From contig NZ_CANNES010000001.1 in the NCBI RefSeq assembly GCF_947503705.1, positions 310,001 to 374,000 on the forward strand: a stretch of DNA of 64,000 bases, in the 5' to 3' direction. This stretch comes from an uncultured Tateyamaria sp. (lineage in GTDB: Bacteria > Pseudomonadota > Alphaproteobacteria > Rhodobacterales > Rhodobacteraceae). The notes under the pieces are model-generated. The model was not told the origin of the DNA and ran no database searches. It saw only the letters and a program-made list of their open reading frames with translations. Position numbers and translations under genes: made by a program. Positions 18,125-25,792 of the stretch are shown one piece after another. Position 1 is the first letter of the stretch. Each line of letters opens with the position of its first letter.

Positions 18125-18901
18125 ATGCCCGCCCCCCATAACCCGTTCAAGGCCGCCCTGAAAAACGGCGAAACCGTCATTGGCTGCTGGCTGTCTCTGG
18201 GCGACGTGTTGCCCACCGAAATCGCGGGCACTGCCGGGTTCGACTGGCTGCTGATCGACGGCGAACACACGCCCTATGATATCAGCCGTATGCGGATGCA
18301 GTTGATGGCGCTTGCTGCCTCTGACAGCCACGCCGCCGTCCGCGTCCCCAGTGGAGAGACATGGATCATCAAACAGGTGATGGATGCAGGTGCGCAAACT
18401 GTGCTGGTGCCCATGGTCGAAAGCGCCGAACAGGCGCGGCAACTGGTGCATGACGTCCGATACCCGCCCACCGGCGGGCGCGGCGTCGGCTATTCCGGCG
18501 CGCGGTGCAGCCGTTTTGGCGAGATCACTGACTATGGCACCACCGCTGACGATCAGATTTGTCTGCTGATCCAAGTTGAAAATCGGGCGGGTATTGCGGC
18601 TCTTGACGAAATCCTCGCTGTCGACGGCATTGACGGCGTGTTCATCGGCCCCGCGGATTTGTCAGCCGACATGGGCTTTATGGGGCAGATCAAACACCCC
18701 GAAGTCCAAGCGACGATCAAGGGCGCGTTCCAGCGAATCGAGGCGGCGGGCAAGGCCCCCGGCGTGCTGTCGACCCAATCGGACATGACGCAGGACATGA
18801 TCGACGCGGGCGCCCGCTTTGTCGCCACGGGCGTTGACCTGCAACTGCTCGCGGGCGCGTTGCGGGACCTGGCCAAGCAGTGGATGCCGCCCGCCAAATG
18901 A
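18125..18901 (+). CDS. HpcH/HpaI family aldolase
   Basis: A 258-residue class II (metal-dependent) aldolase of the HpcH/HpaI/citrate-lyase-like TIM-barrel family, which cleaves 2-keto-4-hydroxy acids to pyruvate and an aldehyde. Family motifs are present: FDWLLIDGEHTPYD, VMDAGAQTVLVPMVES, RGVGYSGARCSRFG, LLIQVENRAGI with the metal-binding Glu, and GVFIGPADLSADMG with the metal-binding Asp. ATG at 18125 follows AAAGGAG. Substrate (2,4-dihydroxyhept-2-enedioate, 2-keto-3-deoxy-rhamnonate and similar) cannot be decided. It stands alone, with the DUF3095 gene convergent 18 bp after it. Confidence 0.93.
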   Translation: MPAPHNPFKAALKNGETVIGCWLSLGDVLPTEIAGTAGFDWLLIDGEHTPYDISRMRMQLMALAASDSHAAVRVPSGETWIIKQVMDAGAQTVLVPMVESAEQARQLVHDVRYPPTGGRGVGYSGARCSRFGEITDYGTTADDQICLLIQVENRAGIAALDEILAVDGIDGVFIGPADLSADMGFMGQIKHPEVQATIKGAFQRIEAAGKAPGVLSTQSDMTQDMIDAGARFVATGVDLQLLAGALRDLAKQWMPPAK

Positions 18902-18919
18902 GGGCGGATCAAATCCGTC

Positions 18920-20056
18920 CTACGGGGATGCACCATCCTTGATCCCCATGGCGGCCTGAGTATAGCCCCCCGCAGCCCCGTCGATGAAGTGCACATGGCT
19001 GTCGTCCATGATGGACGGCACGATGCATGTCATCATCGCCTCGTCCTGCATGTGCATGCCGTAATGCACGATGCCACGCCCGCGCGCCTCATCCAGAACG
19101 GCGCGCAGCCGGGCCACGGTCTCGGCGTCACAATCAATTGTCATCTTCAGCCCGTCGTCGAACTTGCGGAAATCGGCATTGGCCCCCACGACCCGCTGAT
19201 AGTGCGCCGGATCGAACCCGCCCAGCTTGATCCGCGTCGTCAAAAATACCCAGGCCAGCGCTGTCTCGATCATGATCTGCCGCTTGCGCTTGGCCAGTGA
19301 TCCGCTCCCACGGCTTGCATGGGCCTCAAGCATCGCGCCGGGTGGTGGCCAACCGAACCCCGGCCCCTCGGCCGGCGCCGGGTGCCCGCCCCGTTCCAGG
19401 TGCCGCACAAGGTCCAACACCGATTGCGCCACCGCGCCAAAGGCGTCGGCATCCACGCCCTCACCCGGCTGCACCAGCAGCGACAAGATAGTGCCGTTGC
19501 GGGCCTGCATGTGGTTCCAGCGGCAGCTCAACCCCTCAAGGTTTGGCTGCGTGCCGGGGGCTGCGGCGGCGACGGTTTCTACCCCGTCTTTCATCCGGTT
19601 CTCGGCCCAGCTTACCCCACCACCCGCAAACATCGCATAGTCCACGTCCTCAGACGCGCGATACCGGGCCACCGCCACCTCGCGCCCTGCCGTCCGTATC
19701 TCGGACACGGGAAACAGCCCAACGCGGAGGCCCATGTCAAACTCTTCACGCGCCCAGACCTGCACAGCGGCCAGCGCCGCCGCCGCTTCGTCCTCAAACT
19801 CCGGCGGATGGGCAAAGGCGGCCCCATCGCCGCCAAAAACGTATGGAAAAGCACGCCCCCCCGCCGCGTTGATCTGAGCCGAGATCACGGCAGCCCCAAC
19901 CATGTTCACCACCTTGTACTTGCCAGCGGCAATCGCGTCGGTTGATCCGATGATGTCAGAGGTCCCCACAACCCAGTCTTTTGGCAACGGGGTATAGCGC
20001 GCTGGATCTGCTAGATCAGAGAAGGCAGAGCGTCGCGGCAATTGGTCATAGAACAT
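18920..20056 (-). CDS. DUF3095 domain-containing protein
   Basis: A 378-residue cytoplasmic protein matching the DUF3095 family along its length. Typical segments are FYDQLPRRSAFSDLADPARY, LPKDWVVGTSDIIGST, YKVVNMVGAAVISAQIN and FPYVFGGDGAAFAHPPEF. The first half resembles a class III cyclase/GGDEF-like palm (SDIIGST and GGDGA placed like metal and nucleotide residues), so distant cyclase ancestry is possible; activity is not shown. I chose ATG at 20056, preceded by GAGGAG, over an in-frame ATG at 20107. Confidence 0.85.
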   Translation of the reverse strand: MFYDQLPRRSAFSDLADPARYTPLPKDWVVGTSDIIGSTDAIAAGKYKVVNMVGAAVISAQINAAGGRAFPYVFGGDGAAFAHPPEFEDEAAAALAAVQVWAREEFDMGLRVGLFPVSEIRTAGREVAVARYRASEDVDYAMFAGGGVSWAENRMKDGVETVAAAAPGTQPNLEGLSCRWNHMQARNGTILSLLVQPGEGVDADAFGAVAQSVLDLVRHLERGGHPAPAEGPGFGWPPPGAMLEAHASRGSGSLAKRKRQIMIETALAWVFLTTRIKLGGFDPAHYQRVVGANADFRKFDDGLKMTIDCDAETVARLRAVLDEARGRGIVHYGMHMQDEAMMTCIVPSIMDDSHVHFIDGAAGGYTQAAMGIKDGASP

Positions 20057-20163
20057 GAAACGCTCCTCTTTCCGGGACGACCCTAGCACGGCATGCGGGT
20101 ACGGCAATCACACTTGCGCGTCCGGCACACCCATGCGACGCAAGGGCAAGGGATGGAGACCTC

Positions 20164-21336
20164 ATGCAAATCGGATTGATCTTGCTGGCGCTGGCCTATG
20201 TGCTCAGCCAGTTTTTTCGCGCTTTTCTAGCAGTGCTTGCAGGCCCGCTTGAGGCAGAGCTTGGGATTGCACCTGACGTATTGGCCACCGCCTCGGGGCT
20301 TTGGTTCCTGTCCTTTGCGGCCATGCAGATCCCCGTGGGCTGGGCGCTTGATACCATCGGGCCACGTCGCACGTCTGGTTGGCTCTTGCTGGTCGGCGGG
20401 GCGGGGGGCTCGGCACTGTTCGCCTTGGCTCAAGGTCCGCTCTATATCCACGCGGCCATGCTCCTGATCGGGATCGGCTGTTCGCCAGTCCTGATGGCCA
20501 GTTTCTACAAATTCGCGCGCGAGTTTAACCCGACCCGTTTTGCCACACTGGCCGCCGTGATGATCGGTGTCGGCACTGTGGGCAATCTGATCTCTTCCTT
20601 TCCCATGGCCTTTGCCGCCGAGACGATCGGCTGGCGCAACGCGATGTGGGGTCTAGCCTTTGTTTCGGGGATGGTGGCTTTGGGCTGCCTGATAACCGTC
20701 CGCGACCCGGACAAACCGCAGGGTGAGGCCAAGGGATCACTGTTCGATCTGCTCAAGATGCCCGCCCTCTGGGTGATCTTTCCGATCATGTTCGTGAACT
20801 ATGCGCCCATTGCGGGGATCAGGGGATTATGGATCGGCCCATACCTAAGCGATGTGTTCGCCATGACGACGGCCCAGATCGGGGTTGCCACTCTGGTAAT
20901 GAGCGTCGCGATGATCCTTGGAACCCTCGCCTATGGTCCGCTCGACCGGATTCTGGGGACCCGCAAATGGATTGTCTTTGGGGGCAACCTGATCACTGCC
21001 AGCGCAACTCTGGCGCTCGCATTCTGGATCGGGGCCAGCCAGACGCTTGCTATCGCCCTTATGGTGGGCATCGGCTTTTTTGGCGCGAGCTTTCCGGTCA
21101 TCATCGCCCACGCGCGCAGCTTTTTCCCACCCCACCTGACCGGGCGTGGCGTGACGCTGATGAACCTCTTTGGAATCGGGGGCGTAGGGGTCATGCAATT
21201 CGCATCGGGCCGCATCCACACGGCCAGCGCGGGTAGTGACACCGCTGTCCCCTATGTCGCCATCTTCGGCTTTTTCGGTGTGGCCCTTTTGCTTGGCCTC
21301 GCCATCTATGCACGCAGCCGTGACAGCACCGCCTGA
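20164..21336 (+). CDS. MFS transporter
   Basis: A 390-residue major facilitator with about 12 hydrophobic helices and the intracellular loop motif PVGWALDTIGPRRTSGW, matching the MFS G-x3-D-x-G-x-R consensus between helices 2 and 3. The longest cytoplasmic loop (RDPDKPQGEAKGS) separates the two six-helix halves. ATG at 20164 follows GGAGAC. The cargo is not evident; small organic acids or drugs are common for this group. It stands alone, ahead of asd and divergent from the DUF3095 gene. Confidence 0.92.
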   Translation: MQIGLILLALAYVLSQFFRAFLAVLAGPLEAELGIAPDVLATASGLWFLSFAAMQIPVGWALDTIGPRRTSGWLLLVGGAGGSALFALAQGPLYIHAAMLLIGIGCSPVLMASFYKFAREFNPTRFATLAAVMIGVGTVGNLISSFPMAFAAETIGWRNAMWGLAFVSGMVALGCLITVRDPDKPQGEAKGSLFDLLKMPALWVIFPIMFVNYAPIAGIRGLWIGPYLSDVFAMTTAQIGVATLVMSVAMILGTLAYGPLDRILGTRKWIVFGGNLITASATLALAFWIGASQTLAIALMVGIGFFGASFPVIIAHARSFFPPHLTGRGVTLMNLFGIGGVGVMQFASGRIHTASAGSDTAVPYVAIFGFFGVALLLGLAIYARSRDSTA

Positions 21337-21402
21337 CACGCCCCTTTCCCCCGCAAGGCTTTGGGTATAAAGCCCCCTCACCTACCCAAAAAGGAGAAGA
21401 TG

Positions 21403-22425
21403 ATGGGGTATCGTGTCGTCGTCGCAGGTGCCACTGGCAACGTGGGCCGCGAAATGCTGAACATCCTGGCCGAGCGCCAGTTTCCCGTGGACGAACTGAC
21501 CGTTCTGGCCAGCCGCCGTTCGCTGGGCACGGAAGTGTCGTTCGGTGACAAGACGCTCACGACGAAGGACCTCGACACCTTCGATTTCACGGGCTGGGAC
21601 ATGGCATTGTTTGCCATCGGCTCGGACGCGACAAAGAAGTATGCGCCTATCGCGGCCAAAGCCGGTTGCGTGGTGATCGATAACTCCTCGCTGTATCGCT
21701 ACGACCCCGATGTGCCGCTGATCGTGCCCGAAGTGAACGCGGACGCCATCGAAGGCTATGCCAAGAAAAACATCATCGCCAACCCCAACTGCTCGACCGC
21801 GCAGATGGTTGTGGCGCTCAAGCCGCTGCACGACCGCGCCACGATCAAGCGGGTTGTGGTCAGCACGTACCAGTCCGTTTCGGGTGCTGGCAAAGAGGGC
21901 ATGGACGAGCTTTGGGACCAGACCAAGGCGGTCTATAACCCGACATCTGACGTGCCCCCGAACAAGTTCCAGAAACAGATCGCCTTCAACGTGATTCCAC
22001 AAATCGACGTCTTCATGGAAGACGGCTCGACCAAGGAAGAGTGGAAGATGGTCGTTGAGACCAAGAAAATCGTTGACCCCTCGATCAAGGTCACAGCGAC
22101 CTGCGTGCGGGTTCCGGTGTTTGTGGGCCACTCCGAGGCGGTCAATGTCGAATTCGAAGATTTCCTGGACGAGGACGAGGCGCGTGACATCCTGCGCGAG
22201 GCGCCAGGTGTGATGGTGATCGACAAGCGCGAACCCGGTGGTTACGTGTCGCCTATCGAATGCGTAGGCGACTACGCAACGTTCATCAGCCGCATCCGCC
22301 AAGACAGCACGATCGACAACGGCCTCAACTTTTGGTGCGTGTCGGACAACCTGCGCAAGGGTGCGGCCCTGAACGCCGTGCAGATTGCAGAACTGCTGGG
22401 CAATCGGGTTCTGAAAAAGGGCTGA
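21403..22425 (+). CDS. asd: Aspartate-semialdehyde dehydrogenase
   Basis: A 340-residue NADP-dependent dehydrogenase that reduces aspartyl phosphate to aspartate semialdehyde in lysine, diaminopimelate, threonine and methionine synthesis. The cofactor loop GATGNVGREM is at the N-terminus, the active-site Cys130 in NPNCSTAQMV, and the substrate-binding segments VVSTYQSVSGAG and RVPVFVGHSEAVNVEFE follow. Length equals the family norm. Two adjacent ATGs exist; 21403 is better spaced from AAGGAG than 21400. A strong terminator follows at 22451. Confidence 0.97.
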   Translation: MGYRVVVAGATGNVGREMLNILAERQFPVDELTVLASRRSLGTEVSFGDKTLTTKDLDTFDFTGWDMALFAIGSDATKKYAPIAAKAGCVVIDNSSLYRYDPDVPLIVPEVNADAIEGYAKKNIIANPNCSTAQMVVALKPLHDRATIKRVVVSTYQSVSGAGKEGMDELWDQTKAVYNPTSDVPPNKFQKQIAFNVIPQIDVFMEDGSTKEEWKMVVETKKIVDPSIKVTATCVRVPVFVGHSEAVNVEFEDFLDEDEARDILREAPGVMVIDKREPGGYVSPIECVGDYATFISRIRQDSTIDNGLNFWCVSDNLRKGAALNAVQIAELLGNRVLKKG

Positions 22426-22450
22426 CGCACACAGCCAGAGATTCGCGATT

Positions 22451-22481
22451 GGGGGCCCACCGTGGCCCCCTTTTTTCTTTT
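22451..22481 (+). terminator. Rho-independent terminator of asd
   Basis: GGGGGCC (22451-22457) pairs with GGCCCCC (22464-22470) around a six-base loop and is followed by TTTTTTCTTTT, 25 bp after the asd stop. Confidence 0.93.
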
Positions 22482-22483
22482 CG

Positions 22484-22777
22484 GGCCAATCATGGTTGCT
22501 GTGCAGTTAACAGAGTGGCGACCCGAGCATGCACAATGGAGTATTTTCGCGATAGATAGAGTTTTAACGATGATAATTTCGCGCTTAAATCCCTGATTTG
22601 AAATGCAAAAAACCATGGTTAACGCGTTTTCGAAAACTGCGCTGGAATCAGCAATAAATTAGTAATTTGCCACTGTCATACCTGTCTCATCGAATGGCCG
22701 GGGGGTCGGACGATATCCATCCTCCGGGTTGGATCAACGACCGGCCGGGGGGCCGGACAGACGATGAGGTGAGTGGG
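22484..22777. other. AT-richer gap with CtrA-like and GANTC sites
   Basis: About 290 bp without a supported gene, clearly more AT-rich than its surroundings in its first 200 bp. It holds the palindrome AACCATGGTT with a TTAACCAT half site (reverse strand, 22613-22621) followed by a TTTT near-half at the CtrA spacing, and a GAATC methylation site at 22645-22649. Two near-identical GC words (GGCCGGGGGGTCGGAC and GGCCGGGGGGCCGGAC, about 48 bp apart near 22697 and 22745) occur further on. A regulated promoter for the small gene at 22778 is plausible. Confidence 0.35.
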
Positions 22778-22984
22778 ATGTTGAGTTGGGTGCGCACGGT
22801 TTGCCGTGCAGAAGAAGGAAGTGACACAAACGATAACGCCTGGGGGCGTGAACGTGTCACACGCCAGGAAATCGCGGCGCTCTTTGCCGACGAACTTGGG
22901 TATAAAGTGCCGCAAAAGCGCACAGAAAAACGCGGGGCAAAGCCCCGTCGTTTCGTGGCAGGACGCCAATTTCAAACCGTTTGA
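22778..22984 (+). CDS. Small basic protein of unknown function
   Basis: A 68-residue protein starting MLSWVRTVCRAEEG, with a charged middle (GRERVTRQEIAALFADELGY) and a very basic tail (QKRTEKRGAKPRRFVAGRQF). The middle could be a short helix-turn-helix-like segment, but I do not recognise a family. I take ATG at 22778, preceded by GAGG at good spacing; the frame is open upstream to 22667 (TTG) and includes an ATG at 22694, neither with a ribosome site. Its position after a stretch with CtrA-like and GANTC sites hints at cell-cycle-linked expression. Confidence 0.45.
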   Translation: MLSWVRTVCRAEEGSDTNDNAWGRERVTRQEIAALFADELGYKVPQKRTEKRGAKPRRFVAGRQFQTV

Positions 22985-23016
22985 AACGATCAGTCGAGCG
23001 CATCACTGCGCCCGGT

Positions 23017-23093
23017 ATCGGTCAAAGGCGGCTCTGCATAGCTTCGCTGCGTGATCGGTCAAATTGGGCCAGGGCACTGCGGCATAGGTCAAA
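23017..23093. repeat. Three short direct repeats (AT[C/A]GGTCAAA)
   Basis: ATCGGTCAAA at 23017-23026 and 23054-23063 and ATAGGTCAAA at 23084-23093 lie in the 227-bp gap between the small basic protein gene and the PII-like gene. Spacing is 37 and 30 bp. They could be binding sites; nothing else is seen in the gap. Confidence 0.35.
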
Positions 23094-23211
23094 GCTTGCG
23101 TGCAAATGGGTAAAAAGCGTTCGAGGTGCGTGGCACGCAAGCGGGGTGAGGTAACGAGTGGTGAGCGGCATGGCGGGCAACTGTCATGTCGCTCGTTTCG
23201 TTCGACAATCC

Positions 23212-23523
23212 CTAAAACCGTTCCGCCCGCAAAACCTCGCAATCGCTGACAGTCACAACGCCGATATGCCGATCCACAACGGTAAAGGCCGCATCCAGAA
23301 GAGTATCCAAGCGGTCCGGCCGGATCACGCACACCACCTGCACCATGCCGCCCGCACGGGTCACCTGGCCCTCACGGCTCCAGGCGCCGGACCGGCCCGA
23401 ACCGCCCAGCACCGGCAACACCGTCCAACCGGTCACGCCGGCTTCGGATATGGCGTCGGTCAGGCGGCTTTGCATCACCAGTTCGATGATGATCGCCACA
23501 CGTTTCGCTTGATGGGTCTGCAT
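23212..23523 (-). CDS. PII-like protein of the SbtB type
   Basis: A 103-residue member of the PII signalling superfamily. The ferredoxin-like fold is suggested by KRVAIIIELVMQSRLTDAI, GVTGWTVLPVLGGSG (where the nucleotide-binding T-loop base would be) and VVCVIRPDRLDTLLDAA. The T-loop Tyr uridylylation site of GlnB is absent, as in SbtB-type proteins. It follows sbtA by 4 bp. In cyanobacteria SbtB binds SbtA and adenine nucleotides (cAMP, AMP, ADP) to control bicarbonate uptake, and the same job is inferred here from the gene pair. Confidence 0.82.
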   Translation of the reverse strand: MQTHQAKRVAIIIELVMQSRLTDAISEAGVTGWTVLPVLGGSGRSGAWSREGQVTRAGGMVQVVCVIRPDRLDTLLDAAFTVVDRHIGVVTVSDCEVLRAERF

Positions 23524-23527
23524 GGCC

Positions 23528-24505
23528 TCAGCCTCCGGTCAGGGCGCTGGCAACCGACACGTAAATCGGAATGCCCAGCGTCAGGTTAAACGGGAATGTC
23601 ACGCCCAGCGACAAGGTCAGGTAAATCGACGGGTTCGCCTCTGGCAAGGCCACCCGCATCGCCGCTGGCACCGCGATATAGCTGGCCGACGCCGACAGCA
23701 CCATGAAAAGGGCCACGCCCCCGGTGCTGACGCCCAACAGCAATCCGGTCGCAAGCCCCGCGCTTGCCCCGACCAACGGCATCACCACGCCAAAGGCGAG
23801 GACGCCAGGCTTCAAAACGCCCGATCCGCCGCGCAATCCGCGCCCGGCAACCAGCCCCATATCCAACAGGAACAAGCACAAAACGCCTTGGAACGGCGAC
23901 ACGATAAAGGCCTCGATGCGTTCCAATCCGTCATTCCCGGTGATCCAGCCAATGAAAAAGCTGCCCACGAGCAAGACGATGGACCCATTCAACATGATCT
24001 CGCGCATCAGGTCGCCGTCCATCCGGCGGCTGTCTCCGCCGCGCGAAATCAACCACAGGGCCGACAGAATCGCCGGTGCCTCCATCGCGGCGGCCACGGC
24101 CACCATGTACCCTTCGGCTGCGATCCCGCTGCTCTCCAGAACAGACGTCGCCGCAACAAAGGTCACGATAGAGATTGAGCCGTAATGCGCCGCCACCGCC
24201 GCCGCATCAAGGCGGCTGAGGTTGCCCATCACCTGCAACAAGCCAAAGGCGACACTCGGCAACGCCGCCGACAGAACGATACCCGCCACCAATGACGAGG
24301 CCAAAGTGGCATCAATCCCATGATCGGCCACACTCACCCCGCCTTTGAACCCGATGGCAAACAACAGATAGATCGACATACCCTTGGCCACAGCCTCGGG
24401 AATGTTCAGGTCCGATCGCGCAAGCGCCGCCGCGACGCCCAGCGCAAAGCTCAGGATTATGGGCGACAAAAGGTTCGTCGCCGCCAGACTAAGGATTTGA
24501 TCCAT
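23528..24505 (-). CDS. sbtA: SbtA family sodium-dependent bicarbonate transporter
   Basis: A 325-residue membrane protein with about ten hydrophobic helices in two inverted halves, matching the SbtA/DUF897 family. Characteristic segments are LLSPIILSFALGVAAALARSDL, AIGFKGGVSVA, AHYGSISIVTF (Ser-rich substrate site), FQGVLCLFLLDMGLVAGR and VLSASASYIAVPAAMR. It should import HCO3- with Na+ across the inner membrane. It lies between carbonic anhydrase and the PII-like gene in one minus-strand operon (gaps of 27 and 4 bp). Confidence 0.93.
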   Translation of the reverse strand: MDQILSLAATNLLSPIILSFALGVAAALARSDLNIPEAVAKGMSIYLLFAIGFKGGVSVADHGIDATLASSLVAGIVLSAALPSVAFGLLQVMGNLSRLDAAAVAAHYGSISIVTFVAATSVLESSGIAAEGYMVAVAAAMEAPAILSALWLISRGGDSRRMDGDLMREIMLNGSIVLLVGSFFIGWITGNDGLERIEAFIVSPFQGVLCLFLLDMGLVAGRGLRGGSGVLKPGVLAFGVVMPLVGASAGLATGLLLGVSTGGVALFMVLSASASYIAVPAAMRVALPEANPSIYLTLSLGVTFPFNLTLGIPIYVSVASALTGG

Positions 24506-24532
24506 CTGGACCCCTTTTAGATAAAGACCCGG

Positions 24533-25183
24533 TCAAACCGGCTGAAAGTCGAGTGTTTTACCCATGAACTGGCTCATCCCGCCCTCTGAGATATCGTGCC
24601 AGAGGCCATGCACGCTCAGCGATCCGTCGTTTACGCGGCTTTCGATAAAGGGAAAGGTCATCAGGTTTTCCATCGAGATGACAACAGCCAATTGCTCAAG
24701 CCGTCGAACCTGGGCAGCTTTGTCCTCGACGTCCTGCACTTCTGCGTATTTCGGGCGCAAAATGTCCATCCAGCGACCCACAAAGCTCGATTTTTCCTCA
24801 AGATCTGGCGCGCGGCCCTCGCACATATCCAGACAGCCCTGAACACCGCCACAGTTGGAGTGACCCAGAACCACAATATGGGCGACCTTCAAAACCGTTA
24901 CCGCATATTCCACGGCGGCCGAGGTGCCATGGTGGTCGCCATCCGGCTCGTAGGGCGGCACAAGATTGGCGATGTTGCGATGGATGAAAAACTCGCCCTG
25001 ATCCGCCCCGAAAATCGACGTTACCTGTACCCGGCTGTCACAGCACGAAATCAGCATCGCGCGCGGGCGCTGCCCTTCATTGGCAAGGCGGCGATACCAC
25101 GCGCTGTTTTCCGCATAGGTCGTCGCTTTCCAACCCTGATAGCGTTGCAAAAGAAATGTCGGAAGCGGTTTGACCCTGTGCAT
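24533..25183 (-). CDS. can: Beta-class carbonic anhydrase
   Basis: A 216-residue beta-carbonic anhydrase interconverting CO2 and HCO3-. Zinc ligands are visible: Cys47 in the CxDxR motif (CCDSR, 47-51) and His108 and Cys111 in GHSNCGG. The catalytic Asp49/Arg51 dyad is intact, and HRNIANLVPPYE and AVEYAVTVL are family segments. I chose ATG at 25183, preceded by GAGGGA; an in-frame start at 25267 would add a non-conserved stretch. It is the first gene of the operon with sbtA and the PII-like gene, so CO2/bicarbonate handling is linked to uptake. Confidence 0.95.
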   Translation of the reverse strand: MHRVKPLPTFLLQRYQGWKATTYAENSAWYRRLANEGQRPRAMLISCCDSRVQVTSIFGADQGEFFIHRNIANLVPPYEPDGDHHGTSAAVEYAVTVLKVAHIVVLGHSNCGGVQGCLDMCEGRAPDLEEKSSFVGRWMDILRPKYAEVQDVEDKAAQVRRLEQLAVVISMENLMTFPFIESRVNDGSLSVHGLWHDISEGGMSQFMGKTLDFQPV

Positions 25184-25331
25184 TTTACGTCCCTCGGCCT
25201 TTTGTTTGGGCTGATTAACGGCAATTCGAACCAAATTCGAGAGAAAAGGCACTTTGGCCCTAACCATTTGAGAACCGTCTACATGGCAAGACGTTCGGGC
25301 CGTGGGGGCAAATGACTTGGGGTGACCAGAG

Positions 25332-25721
25332 GTGAGACAGTTGAATTCCGTAACACAAATCCGTCCGGCCGAACCGGTGCGAGTCGATCATGACCGGCTG
25401 GGGGCGCTTTATTCCGATATGGGCCATTCCGGGGCCGAAGACGTCGTCTGCCGCGCGATGGAGGAGCTTGCCCTGCGCATGGCCCATTGCGACAGGTTGC
25501 ACCGGGCTGGCGACTTGGACGAGCTGCGCAAATCGGCACGCTCCCTGATCGCCATTGCAGATCAGATCGGCATGGGCCTTTTGGCCAAGGTGGCCGCTGA
25601 CGTGATGGTCTGTATCGATTGTGGCGACCGCGTTGCCCTGGGGGCCACGCTGGGCCGCCTGATGCGCGCGGGTGAGGGGTCGTTGACCGCCATCTGGGAT
25701 CTGCAAGACATCACGATCTAG
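25332..25721 (+). CDS. HPt-like four-helix protein without a clear phospho-histidine
   Basis: A 129-residue cytoplasmic protein, helical, with the length and helix pattern of histidine phosphotransfer domains (LHRAGDLDELRKSARSLIAIADQIGM then LAKVAADVMVCIDCGD). At the position where HPt proteins carry His-x-Leu-Lys-Gly it has ARSLIAIA, with no histidine, so it may be a degenerate or structural homologue. The start is GTG at 25332, close to AGAGG; the first ~15 residues are uncertain. It is divergent from carbonic anhydrase and precedes the aminopeptidase gene by 71 bp. Confidence 0.55.
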   Translation: MRQLNSVTQIRPAEPVRVDHDRLGALYSDMGHSGAEDVVCRAMEELALRMAHCDRLHRAGDLDELRKSARSLIAIADQIGMGLLAKVAADVMVCIDCGDRVALGATLGRLMRAGEGSLTAIWDLQDITI

Positions 25722-25792
25722 AGGGCAACGGGCCTTGCGGCACCGGGCAAACAGGCTAGGGTCACGGGCATCCAAATCTCAAAGGTGCCCTA

